Assembly: GCA_947588845.1 (NCBI GenBank) | Contig: CANQAR010000022.1 | Location: 1-43,758 of the forward strand | DNA from: an uncultured Lachnospiraceae bacterium | GTDB lineage: Bacteria; Bacillota; Clostridia; Lachnospirales; Lachnospiraceae | Direction of reading: 5' to 3' | DNA length: 43,758 bases | Shown: piece after piece, positions 31,952-40,058 of the stretch | How the letters are laid out: each line of letters opens with the position of its first letter | How positions within the stretch are numbered: position 1 is the first letter of the stretch | Made by a program: the position numbers and the translations under genes | The notes under the pieces: generated by a model | Told to the model about the DNA's origin: nothing | What the model saw: only the letters and a program-made list of their open reading frames with translations | Databases searched by the model: none

Positions 31952-33742
31952 TCACCATAAATGAAAGTCCGGAATCTCCTTCCACCGATTCCTGCAGTAA
32001 TGCGCCGCCATCTTCGGTCTTCTGTCTCTGGTCAGAATTCCCTTTTTGTTGCCGTCCACCCGCATCAGCCCCTGAACCGTAGCAAAATCAGCAAAATTCC
32101 AGAGCTGCTCCCCCACGACAAAGCTGCAGTTATCCAGCACTTCGTTCATTGCCTGGTAATATTCCATCTGATATTCCTCGGAAAACATGCCCGGAACCGT
32201 ATTGTGCAGACCGGCCACCGTATCCGCCCCATACTCTGTGAGCATCACCGGCTTTCCGGTCTTCTTCCAATGTTCCATCTCACAGGCAAAGGCCTTTTGG
32301 GCCAAGGCCAGATCGCCGCCGTACAGATACCATCCATAATAGCGGTTCAGACAGATCACATCCATAGCCGGAGCCGTGATGTCCTTCACATAATCATTCT
32401 GACAGACCACAAGCGTCACCGGGCGGTTCTGCGGATCCTGCTCGTGGGCCAGATCATACAGCGGCTTAAAGTAATCGTAAGCAGCCTGAGGCTGCACCTC
32501 CGTATTCGGCTCATTCGCGATGGACCACATAACCACGCAGGGATGATTTTTATCCCGACGGATCAGATCACGGATTACTTCTCTGTGATGCTCTGCATTG
32601 TATTTCCCAAAACCGATCGGATCCTTCTCATACTCATCGACGCTAAGGCCCACCGCCGGAACCTCGTCGATTACAACAATCCCTTCCTCATCGCACAGGT
32701 TCATCATTTCCTCGGAATACGGATAATGGGAGGTGCGGAAAGAATTGGCATGCATCCAGCGCATGAGGGAGAGATCTTTCACGTTCAGCACTTCATCCAG
32801 TCCCCGGCCATGGAACGTGCTGTCCTCATGCTTTCCAAATCCTTTAAAATAAAAAGGCTTCCCATTTATCAGAAATTTGTCTCCCTCAGTTTTTACGGTG
32901 CGGATTCCAAACTTCTGCGTATAATGATCCTGCCCATACCGGATATCCGCCGTATACAGCCAGGGATGTCCCGGCTCCCACAGTCTGGCATCCCTGATCC
33001 GAAACTCTCCGGAAGCACCGTTCCCCTCGGCAGCAACCTTCCCGTTAGGATCCAGAATCGTAACCTTCGTCTTCTCTTTCCCCACTGTTTCCACTTCATA
33101 CCGAATGATTCCGTCCGTGCCATCCACGTCCGGAACGATCGTTATATCCTCGATATAGGATTCCGGCGTGGTATAAAGCTTCACCGGACGGTGAATTCCC
33201 GCATAATTAAAGAAATCAAAGTTGGGCAGATTGGAAGGCCTGTGCTCCATCTTCCGCACGCTCTCGATATCCGGAAGACCGCTGCCAAAAAACGCGGCTC
33301 CGGATTCGTTCCCCACCGGCAGCGTGGAATGATCGACCTTGTTGTCCACTGCCACACAGAGCAAATTTTTTCCGCTGATTATGTGATCCGTGATTTCTGC
33401 CTCAAAGGGAAGGAACCCTCCTTTATGACAGCAGATCAATTCCCCGTTGAGGTATACTCTCGCCTCGTGGGTCACGGAGCCGAAGTGCAGCACAATCCGC
33501 TGGGAGAGCAGAATTCCGGGAATCTCCAGCTCCTTCTGATAGAAGGCCCAGCCGTAATGGTCCCGGTACTCCATTTTTTCTTTCTGGTCATTGTAGGAAG
33601 CCGGAACGGCAATCAGCTCCGGTTCCGGCAAGGGCTTTCCTGTCCAGCCCTGCTCAAATCCGCTGCCGTCGTCCAGCCGAAACTTCCAGAGCCCCGACAA
33701 ATCAATCAGTACCCTCGCGTCATTTAAAATCGGATATAACAC
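31952..33742 (-). CDS. uidA: GH2 beta-glucuronidase
   Basis: A 596-residue GH2 enzyme, near the 603 residues of E. coli UidA. Domains: jelly-roll N-terminus (LYPILNDARVLIDLSGLWKF), immunoglobulin-like middle, and a TIM barrel. Acid/base E411 is in SIANEPNTE and nucleophile E503 in MLTEYGADT. The glucuronidase-specific block YFKGFGKHEDSTFHGRG and the carboxylate-recognising N-x-K motif (GNKKGILTRDR) are present, so glucuronide specificity is well supported. No signal peptide. The start is GTG at 33742 with AGGAGG 7 nt upstream; the open frame further upstream is repetitive DNA. It begins the enzyme part of the operon, after a 450-bp gap. Confidence 0.94.
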   Translation of the reverse strand: MLYPILNDARVLIDLSGLWKFRLDDGSGFEQGWTGKPLPEPELIAVPASYNDQKEKMEYRDHYGWAFYQKELEIPGILLSQRIVLHFGSVTHEARVYLNGELICCHKGGFLPFEAEITDHIISGKNLLCVAVDNKVDHSTLPVGNESGAAFFGSGLPDIESVRKMEHRPSNLPNFDFFNYAGIHRPVKLYTTPESYIEDITIVPDVDGTDGIIRYEVETVGKEKTKVTILDPNGKVAAEGNGASGEFRIRDARLWEPGHPWLYTADIRYGQDHYTQKFGIRTVKTEGDKFLINGKPFYFKGFGKHEDSTFHGRGLDEVLNVKDLSLMRWMHANSFRTSHYPYSEEMMNLCDEEGIVVIDEVPAVGLSVDEYEKDPIGFGKYNAEHHREVIRDLIRRDKNHPCVVMWSIANEPNTEVQPQAAYDYFKPLYDLAHEQDPQNRPVTLVVCQNDYVKDITAPAMDVICLNRYYGWYLYGGDLALAQKAFACEMEHWKKTGKPVMLTEYGADTVAGLHNTVPGMFSEEYQMEYYQAMNEVLDNCSFVVGEQLWNFADFATVQGLMRVDGNKKGILTRDRRPKMAAHYCRNRWKEIPDFHLW

Positions 33743-33778
33743 AACATAGCCTCCTTCTCTCTGATTTCGCACAGATTT

Positions 33779-33898
33779 GTGAAAACGCACGCTGTTTTCC
33801 TCGTTGTCGCAGGCGTGTTCACGCAGATTCAGGAAAACACACGCTGTTTCTTTCATTATCGTGGTGTGCTCACACAGATTCAAAAACACACGCTGTTC
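33779..33898. repeat. Imperfect ~50-bp tandem repeats upstream of the glucuronidase
   Basis: CACGCTGTT recurs at about 33789, 33841 and 33890, with shared flanks CACAGATT(CA) and GTGTGCTCAC or GTGTTCACGC. In the minus-strand frame they read as repeats of VFLNLREH. They lie just 5' of the glucuronidase ribosome site, in its leader. Confidence 0.7.
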
Positions 33899-33920
33899 TA
33901 TTTTCCTTCTGTGAGCTGCA

Positions 33921-34018
33921 TTCTTCACTCTATTCCGGTCGGTTCTAAACGAATACTACTGGCTCTCAGAACCGACGCTAACCGCGCGTCGCTGGCATGC
34001 AGCACCATGCGTGAAGCA
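33921..34018 (-). repeat. Dispersed hairpin-rich repeat, copy C (diverged)
   Basis: Shares CACTCT...CGGTCGGT...CTAA.CGAA with copy A and has a perfect stem GTCGGTTCT/AGAACCGAC (33938-33946, 33968-33976) where copy A has GGTAC/GTACC. It has the same orientation relative to the downstream minus-strand gene as copies A and B. Confidence 0.5.
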
Positions 34019-34025
34019 CTTTTTT

Positions 34026-34090
34026 GTCACAGGGCAAAATTTCCTGTGACACAAATGAGGGCACAGGCTCACCCTCTGCTGCCTGTGCCC
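34026..34090 (-). terminator. Two strong stem-loops between the binding-protein and glucuronidase genes
   Basis: GTCACAGG/CCTGTGAC (34026-34033, 34043-34050; followed by T-rich sequence on the minus strand) and GGGCACAGGC/GCCTGTGCCC (34059-34068, 34081-34090) lie 105-170 bp past the binding-protein stop. They could end or attenuate the transporter transcript, lowering downstream enzyme expression. Confidence 0.55.
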
Positions 34091-34194
34091 CTCTTCTCTC
34101 ATTATAAAAGTTTCTATGCCTGAAGTAAACTCTCATGCCCGCGCTGTGGGCGCTACAATGGATGAAAGTCCACGGGTCGCGATGCGCAGGAAAT

Positions 34195-35775
34195 CTACTC
34201 TGCCGTCTCAAGGCTTTCTTTGTAGGCGTCCATATCTGCCTGGATCGATGCCTTTACATCTTCGTATCCTGCTGCCATCAGTTTTTCTCTCATCTCGTCG
34301 ATCGCCGCATGCGGATCCTCGAATTTTCCCCAGCGAAGCTGCGGCAGATACTCGCTGAGCACGTTCGCCATGGCCGCCATCTCCGCTTCTATCGCGTTCT
34401 TGTCGATGATCAGGGCTTCATACGGATAATCATAGGCAAAGCTGTCATAGTTTGCGATCATGTCCGCCGTGCCGTCCCACCAGCTCACATTCTGAAGCTC
34501 CAGATCGTCATTGCGTCCGCACCAGAAGTTGGAATCAAGCGCATCCCTGCTGGTGTCATATCCTTCCGGATAATCCAGTTTTCCGTCTTCCGTGACGATA
34601 TAGTCAACGCCTTCAATTCCGTAATTGATCAGACGATAGCAGGTCTCATCGTTGCGGAGCAGGTCATAAACCATCAGCGCGCGTTCCGGATGCTCGGAGT
34701 ATGAGTTGATCGCGGCTGCACCGTGTGTTCTCAGAGGTTTCGAGACGTTGTTGTTCTCCATGCCCCAGTAGTACATCTTTACGTCGGAGCCTTCCTGTTT
34801 GACATCCATGTTCGGCTTTACCTGAGAATAGTAGGTCTGGCTGTGATGCTGATCTGCGCCTGATGTCCCCGCGTACATCGCCTCGCGGGTATCTCCGTCA
34901 TAGTTCATGACATCCTCACGCCATACTCCCATATCGTTCCACTCTTTCATCAGATCCGCCGCGTCATACAAGGCGTCTCCCTCCATATACGGAGAAGTTA
35001 CCGTGAACGGATCGTCCGGCGACATGCCAAACCAAAACTCGTCATTTCCTACATTCACTCCGGAAATGATCACATTGTCTGTCTTGGAAGTCAGATAACC
35101 TGTGATGATATTTCCCGTATTCTTGTTCGCGTCAAACGGGATGCAGTCCGGTTTGTTCTCCAGAATCCAGGCAAAGTAGTCTGTGAGATCCTCATACTTC
35201 GTGATGGTTCCGTCCTCCAGACCTGCTTCCTTTGCCCAGTCTCCGCGGTAGAACATTCCATGGTTGGTGTACTGGGTATAGTGATCTTCCGGGATGAAGT
35301 AGATCTCATCATTGTACTTGCAGACATCCCAGTCTCCGTCCGCATCCACCTGCGCCCAGGTCTTCGGCGCGTACGTCTTCAGCATGTCCTCGCTCAGAGG
35401 CAGGAACGCGCCCTTCTGCGTGTTCTCCCACGCGTACAGCCAGTCTGTCGCTGTCGTAATGATATCCACTCTGCTGTCGCCGCTCAGAAGCTGTACATTA
35501 TACTGTGTCTGCCAGTCTGTCCACTCAATGTAGAACAGATCCAGCTCGGCATTGACTTTCTCCGTCAGCACGGCGTTCAGCTCCTCCAGCATTGCCTCCA
35601 GCCTTCCGTTTGTCGGCTTGTTTCCCAGAACCAACATCGTGATCACTTCATGATCTGAGGTGTCAATCCCCTCAAATACGTTCTCCTCCGCAAGCGCGGG
35701 AATCATGGTTTGCGCCGCCATAGCTGCGCACAGCGTAACGGCCGCAATACGTCTGATAACATTTTTCTTTCTCAT
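34195..35775 (-). CDS. Extracellular sugar-binding protein of an LplB/LplC-type ABC transporter
   Basis: A 526-residue family-1 solute-binding protein. The signal peptide (about 1-30, basic MRKKNVIRR then AAVTLCAAMAAQTMIPALA) ends with an A-L-A-type site; the cysteine in VTLC does not form a proper lipobox, so secretion without lipid anchoring, or an unusual lipobox, is possible. The mature part has aromatic-rich sugar-binding segments (EWTDWQTQYNVQLLSG, PEDHYTQYTNHGMFYRGDW). The start at 35775 has AGGAGG 6 nt upstream; an in-frame codon at 35811 does not. It follows both permease genes, the usual LplB-LplC-binding protein order. The ATPase is not encoded here and is probably a shared MsmK-type protein. 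Confidence 0.9.
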   Translation of the reverse strand: MRKKNVIRRIAAVTLCAAMAAQTMIPALAEENVFEGIDTSDHEVITMLVLGNKPTNGRLEAMLEELNAVLTEKVNAELDLFYIEWTDWQTQYNVQLLSGDSRVDIITTATDWLYAWENTQKGAFLPLSEDMLKTYAPKTWAQVDADGDWDVCKYNDEIYFIPEDHYTQYTNHGMFYRGDWAKEAGLEDGTITKYEDLTDYFAWILENKPDCIPFDANKNTGNIITGYLTSKTDNVIISGVNVGNDEFWFGMSPDDPFTVTSPYMEGDALYDAADLMKEWNDMGVWREDVMNYDGDTREAMYAGTSGADQHHSQTYYSQVKPNMDVKQEGSDVKMYYWGMENNNVSKPLRTHGAAAINSYSEHPERALMVYDLLRNDETCYRLINYGIEGVDYIVTEDGKLDYPEGYDTSRDALDSNFWCGRNDDLELQNVSWWDGTADMIANYDSFAYDYPYEALIIDKNAIEAEMAAMANVLSEYLPQLRWGKFEDPHAAIDEMREKLMAAGYEDVKASIQADMDAYKESLETAE

Positions 35776-35810
35776 ACATATCCTCCTGGTTTTAAATTTT
35801 TTTGTTTCCA

Positions 35811-36716
35811 TCAGCCCTTTACCGCTCCTACCGTGATGCCGGAAATAAAGTATTTCTGCACAAACGGATAGAGGAAAATGATCGGTCCGGTCGCGACGAC
35901 CGCCGTCGCCATTTTCAGCGTGTTCGACGGAAGATCACTGAATGTGACGTTCACGCCTGCCACAGAACCCTTGAGCGCGTTCGCCTCGTTGATAATTCCA
36001 TACAGATAGTACTGAAGCGGCTTGAAATCTACTTGGGATCCGAGGTACAGGGATGAGAGATACCATTCATTCCAGTACCCCAGCGCCAGAAACAGTCCGA
36101 CTGTCGCAAGCGCGGGCTTGAGCATCGGCAGGATCAGGGAGATGAAAATCTTAAAGTCTCCCGCGCCGTCGATCTTCCCGGATTCCGTTATCTCAAACGG
36201 CACGGATTTCGCAAAGTTTTTCATCAGTATGATCAGCCATGGACTCATCAGCAGCTGCAGAAACACGGCAAGATAGCTTCCTCTCAGGTTCAGGTATCTG
36301 GAAATCCAGATAAAAGTCGGAGCCATTCCTGCGGAAAACAGCGTGGTAAAATAGATGAAAAAGGAAATCGCGTTCCGGAACGGAAAATCTTTTCTCTGGA
36401 GCGCGTAGCCCGTCATGGAGATGATCAGAAGTCCGACAATTGTACCGAATACTGTCATGAGGATCGTCACCACATAGGAGCCGATGATCATCTTCGGATA
36501 ACGGAACACCCACATATACGCGGACAGGGTCAGCCCTTTCGGCAGTATTCCAAATCCTTCTTTTGCGATAACTCCCTCCGTGCTGAGCGAAGCGGAGATG
36601 ATCAGGATAAACGGAAGCAGGCAGATCAGAGAAAACAGCGCGATCACCGTATAGGAGACGATCTTCACCGCCTTCGTACTTTTTGTCCGTTTTATTTTTG
36701 TTCCTTGCTGCGCCAT
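35811..36716 (-). CDS. ABC sugar transporter permease, LplC/YtcP type
   Basis: A 301-residue inner-membrane permease with six predicted helices, starting KIVSYTVIALFSLICLLPFI. The cytoplasmic EAA loop that contacts the ATPase is ESGKIDGAGDFKIFISLILPMLKP-like. The C-terminus FLYPFVQKYFISGITVGAVKG is typical of LplC-type proteins. The gene follows the LplB-type permease by 11 bp and precedes the binding protein. The substrate is probably an oligosaccharide containing galactosyl, rhamnosyl, arabinosyl or uronosyl units, judged from the neighbouring enzymes. Confidence 0.92.
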   Translation of the reverse strand: MAQQGTKIKRTKSTKAVKIVSYTVIALFSLICLLPFILIISASLSTEGVIAKEGFGILPKGLTLSAYMWVFRYPKMIIGSYVVTILMTVFGTIVGLLIISMTGYALQRKDFPFRNAISFFIYFTTLFSAGMAPTFIWISRYLNLRGSYLAVFLQLLMSPWLIILMKNFAKSVPFEITESGKIDGAGDFKIFISLILPMLKPALATVGLFLALGYWNEWYLSSLYLGSQVDFKPLQYYLYGIINEANALKGSVAGVNVTFSDLPSNTLKMATAVVATGPIIFLYPFVQKYFISGITVGAVKG

Positions 36717-36727
36717 TTTGCACCTCC

Positions 36728-37684
36728 CTAGAATAATGCGTAATCAGGATCAATCCTCTTCACAAGCCAGTTGCTGAACATGACAAGTGCGAAGCCGAAG
36801 ATTGACTGATACAGACCTACCGCCGAGGATGTTGCAAAGTTGTTCTGCGACATCATGGTCCGGTATACAAAGGTTTCAATAATGTTCGTCGTCGAGTAGA
36901 GCTGCGAGTTGTTTCCGATCAGATTCCAGAACAGACCGAAGTTTCCTTTCATAATTCCGCCGAGCGCGAACAGAAGAAGTATGATGAACGTCGGCTTCAG
37001 GCTCGGAAGTATGATGTAGCGGATTCTCTGCCAGCTGGTCGCCCCATCCACCTCGGCAGCTTCAATCATGCTCGAGTCAATTCCGCAGATTGACGCGAAA
37101 TACACCACGGAACCGTATCCGGTCTGCTGCCAGAGGTTGCAGAACAAAATGATAAACGGCCAGATGCCTGCCTGGCTGTAAATCTTGATCGGGTTTCCTC
37201 CGGTCGCGCGGATCAGGCTGTTGAGCGCTCCCGTGTCGTAATTCAGGATATTGAACGCGATGGCTCCGATCAGTACGACTGAGATAAAATACGGCAGAAA
37301 CATCAAAGTCTGGGAAACCTTTTTGAACAGCTTGCTGCCGATCTCATTCAGCATGATCGCGAGCGCGATCTGCAGAACATTGCCGATCACAATGAACGCC
37401 AAATTGTACAGGACCGTGTTCCGCGTCAGATGCCACAGTTCCCCGGAGCGGATCAGGAACTCAAAATTCTTGAACCCTACAAAAGGGCTTCCGAAAATTC
37501 CGTCCCGGAAATTATAATTTGTGAACGCTATGTAGACGCCCGGCAGCGGACAATAGTTAAATACAATAAAGAAGAGAATTGCCGGAAGACACATCAGAAG
37601 CAGTGTCCGGCTGTCTTTCAGCTTCTTTAAAAATGGTTTCTTTGGCGCCGCCGCTGCCGCAGCGCCGGTTTTGTTTTTCTTCAT
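36728..37684 (-). CDS. ABC sugar transporter permease, LplB/YteP type
   Basis: A 318-residue permease with six helices (LLLMCLPAILFFIVFNYCPL first) and the family's LPGVYIAFTNYNFRDGIFGSPFVGFKNFEFL. The EAA loop is EAAEVDGATSWQRIRYIILPSLKP and the C-terminus is FSNWLVKRIDPDYALF. The start at 37684 is chosen for AAAGGAG upstream; the open frame extends 22 codons further. It is the first gene of the transporter operon, with a promoter-like TATAAT and a large dyad about 50-100 bp upstream. Confidence 0.92.
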   Translation of the reverse strand: MKKNKTGAAAAAAPKKPFLKKLKDSRTLLLMCLPAILFFIVFNYCPLPGVYIAFTNYNFRDGIFGSPFVGFKNFEFLIRSGELWHLTRNTVLYNLAFIVIGNVLQIALAIMLNEIGSKLFKKVSQTLMFLPYFISVVLIGAIAFNILNYDTGALNSLIRATGGNPIKIYSQAGIWPFIILFCNLWQQTGYGSVVYFASICGIDSSMIEAAEVDGATSWQRIRYIILPSLKPTFIILLLFALGGIMKGNFGLFWNLIGNNSQLYSTTNIIETFVYRTMMSQNNFATSSAVGLYQSIFGFALVMFSNWLVKRIDPDYALF

Positions 37685-37728
37685 TTCATTTTCTCCTTTC
37701 TCCTTTCCCTTTTTCCGAAACGAGCTGA

Positions 37729-37784
37729 AAAAAACTCTTTTATCACGCACTCATCTCTGTGAGTCCATTATAAAAGAGTTTTTT
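37729..37784. promoter_or_regulatory. 15-bp perfect dyad overlapping the transporter promoter
   Basis: AAAAAACTCTTTTAT (37729-37743) and ATAAAAGAGTTTTTT (37770-37784) are perfect inverted repeats with an inner ACTCA/TGAGT stem. A minus-strand -10 TATAAT (37773-37768) lies in the right arm, with no good -35, suggesting an activator-dependent promoter. With its A and T flanks the dyad could equally be a bidirectional terminator for the upstream regulator gene. The rest of 37785-38114 shows nothing recognisable. Confidence 0.5.
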
Positions 37785-38114
37785 CCGTTATCCTATGTAA
37801 TATCTCTTCCGTTTTGGTAATATCTTTAAATCTGCACAGCCGTTCCTACATTTTCTATACATCTTACACAAGAAACCAATCTATGGGAATCTGCTGCGGC
37901 CATCATTCTACCGGAAATCCTGCTGAAAAACCTCAGCATTCCCGTACGGAACGCGCGAAAATGCCGCAAGGCAGCAAATTGAAAAACACCAAAAAGACCA
38001 CATGGAATGCTTTGCAGTTTTCGTCAGAAACCAATGAAGTCCGACTCCGGCTGCTCATCTGCAGGCCGTGAATGCAGCAATCTTCGCAGGACATCCAGAA
38101 AATGAACTGTACCC

Positions 38115-40058
38115 TTATATCTGCTTGCGGTATTTGCTGGGCGAAATCCCCACAATCCTCGTGAACACCTTCGTGAAATAGAAATAATCGTGGTATCCGC
38201 TCTCCTCCGCAATCTGCTCAATCGACAGCCGCGGATCCGCCAGCAGTTCCTTCGCTTTCTGGATCCTTTTTTCCGTAATATAATCGGAAAATGACATTCC
38301 CAGCTCCTCTTTGAGCAGTGTGCTGAGGTATCCGACGCTGAAACCATACCGTTTTGAGAATGACGCAAGCGTAAGATTCCCGGTATAATGGCTCCTGATC
38401 TCATTCGCGATCTCTTTTATGGCAGTCATATTGACCGGATTCTGCGCTGTCTGCTCCTGTGCGGCCGACCGCTCCGGCATATGACCTCCCCCATTTAGTT
38501 TTTCCATAAGTCTTTTCAGAATATCATTCAGCTTCTCCTGCTCTACCGGCTTTAAAATATAATCAAACGCATTCATGCCCGCGTTTTCCAGCAATGGCTG
38601 AAGCAGCAGTTTTATCACCTTCCGGCCGGCGATTTCCGGATCCAGTTCTATTTTTACCTTTATTTTTCCCATGAAGCGATAGTCAATAATCTTCGCATAT
38701 TCCCGGATATAGTCCATCTCTTCCTGGATCGTGACAAAATTTTCTCCCTTTACGGCAAACCGGAACACTCTGGAGAGCGCCATCGTGATCTCCGCGATAT
38801 CCTCCGCCTCATAATATAATGCCATGCCCCGGATGCACTCAAACGTATTATACAAAAAATGCGGATTGATCTGGTTGCGAAACGCCATGATCTGCAGCTG
38901 CCTGCGCGCAATCTCCATCTCATACATTTTTTTCTGAGACTCCTGCTGTCTCTGATTTGCGTCTTCCAGGTCATCCAGCATCCGGTTCAGCGTCTGTATG
39001 ACCGTGCCTATCTCATCTTTTCTGACCGTCCCCAGACGAAGTTCCGGCTGTCCTGAGAGCGTTTTCATAAACCCGTCGATCTGCCTGATCGGGCGCACCA
39101 GATGAAAATAACAGAACAGAATCAGAAAACCCATAAGAATAACCGCGGCGAGAAAAGCGGTCCGCATGATCCAGGAGATTCCTTCTGTTCCGCGGTGCAG
39201 ATCCTCCTCGGGGATTCTGCAGACGATCCGCCAGCCATCCACACAGCTTGGCCGGGTCTGAATGTAGAATCCTTCCGACTCCCGCATCATTTCCGCAGAA
39301 ATCCGGGACAGCTTTTCCGCGCCGTCAGACGCGATCACCTGGAGACGCCTGTCCGCCAGATACATCTGGGAATGTTCTGTCGTCCGGGTTCCTTCCAACA
39401 TTTCCGCGTAATTGTCCATCCTCATCCAAAAAACGGCCATTCCCAGCTGTACCCCATATTCTGCACTATCCAGATCATAGACCGGAAAATAGATCAGATA
39501 GCAGTTCTGCTGCGCCTGTTCCCCCTGAAATGTATCTCCAAACAGCATCTTTTCTGGAATACGGTCTGTCCGGATATCCGGTTTGTCAGAAGATCTTCTC
39601 TCTTTTGACAGATCCGCCAGCTGTTCCATCTGTTCATCAAACAGATAAATCCCAAGAATCATATCCTCTATATCCATTACGTTGGAGCATACGGAGAGCA
39701 GATCCTCCTTGGCCAGGATCCTCTCTTTGGCATCCACCTTCAGAAACTGGTAGACTGTCGGGGAATAGACGAAGGAAGTCGCGAGATCTCTGAAATTTTT
39801 ATGGAATTCTTTTATCTTTCCGTCAATCTGCAGCAGAACCTTCTCGTTCATCTGCAGTATATTCTCCCGGACAAGCTTCTTTTCCCGCAGATCAATTCCG
39901 CAGAAAGCGCCTGTCAGAAGAACAAGCAGCAGCAGGACGATGCCTGTAAACTGCAAAAGCAGGCTGTTTCCAAATTTCCGGTCATTTTTCCCGGAAATCA
40001 CCTCGCGGAACAGCTGACGTGTGAACTGTAACGATTTTTTTCTTCCCATGGCAGTCAC
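38115..40058 (-). CDS. Fused YesM-type histidine kinase (lacking ATPase domain) and AraC-type regulator
   Basis: A 647-residue chimera. Residues 1-490 are a YesM-type sensor kinase: helix at about 34-54, extracytoplasmic sensor, helix at about 297-319, HAMP, and the His_kinase box QINPHFLYNTFE (H400). It ends at the N-box LLQPLLENA (485-493). Without a HATPase domain it continues at once with GMNAFDYILKPVEQEKL, the end of a YesN-type receiver, then an AraC helix-turn-helix (about 550-647, SIEQIAEESGYHDYFYFTKVF). Both kinase ATP-binding and receiver phosphorylation domains are gone. The start is GTG at 40058, overlapping the binding-protein stop, or ATG 40049. It probably acts as a membrane-bound one-component regulator, or is non-functional. 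Confidence 0.9.
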   Translation of the reverse strand: MTAMGRKKSLQFTRQLFREVISGKNDRKFGNSLLLQFTGIVLLLLVLLTGAFCGIDLREKKLVRENILQMNEKVLLQIDGKIKEFHKNFRDLATSFVYSPTVYQFLKVDAKERILAKEDLLSVCSNVMDIEDMILGIYLFDEQMEQLADLSKERRSSDKPDIRTDRIPEKMLFGDTFQGEQAQQNCYLIYFPVYDLDSAEYGVQLGMAVFWMRMDNYAEMLEGTRTTEHSQMYLADRRLQVIASDGAEKLSRISAEMMRESEGFYIQTRPSCVDGWRIVCRIPEEDLHRGTEGISWIMRTAFLAAVILMGFLILFCYFHLVRPIRQIDGFMKTLSGQPELRLGTVRKDEIGTVIQTLNRMLDDLEDANQRQQESQKKMYEMEIARRQLQIMAFRNQINPHFLYNTFECIRGMALYYEAEDIAEITMALSRVFRFAVKGENFVTIQEEMDYIREYAKIIDYRFMGKIKVKIELDPEIAGRKVIKLLLQPLLENAGMNAFDYILKPVEQEKLNDILKRLMEKLNGGGHMPERSAAQEQTAQNPVNMTAIKEIANEIRSHYTGNLTLASFSKRYGFSVGYLSTLLKEELGMSFSDYITEKRIQKAKELLADPRLSIEQIAEESGYHDYFYFTKVFTRIVGISPSKYRKQI

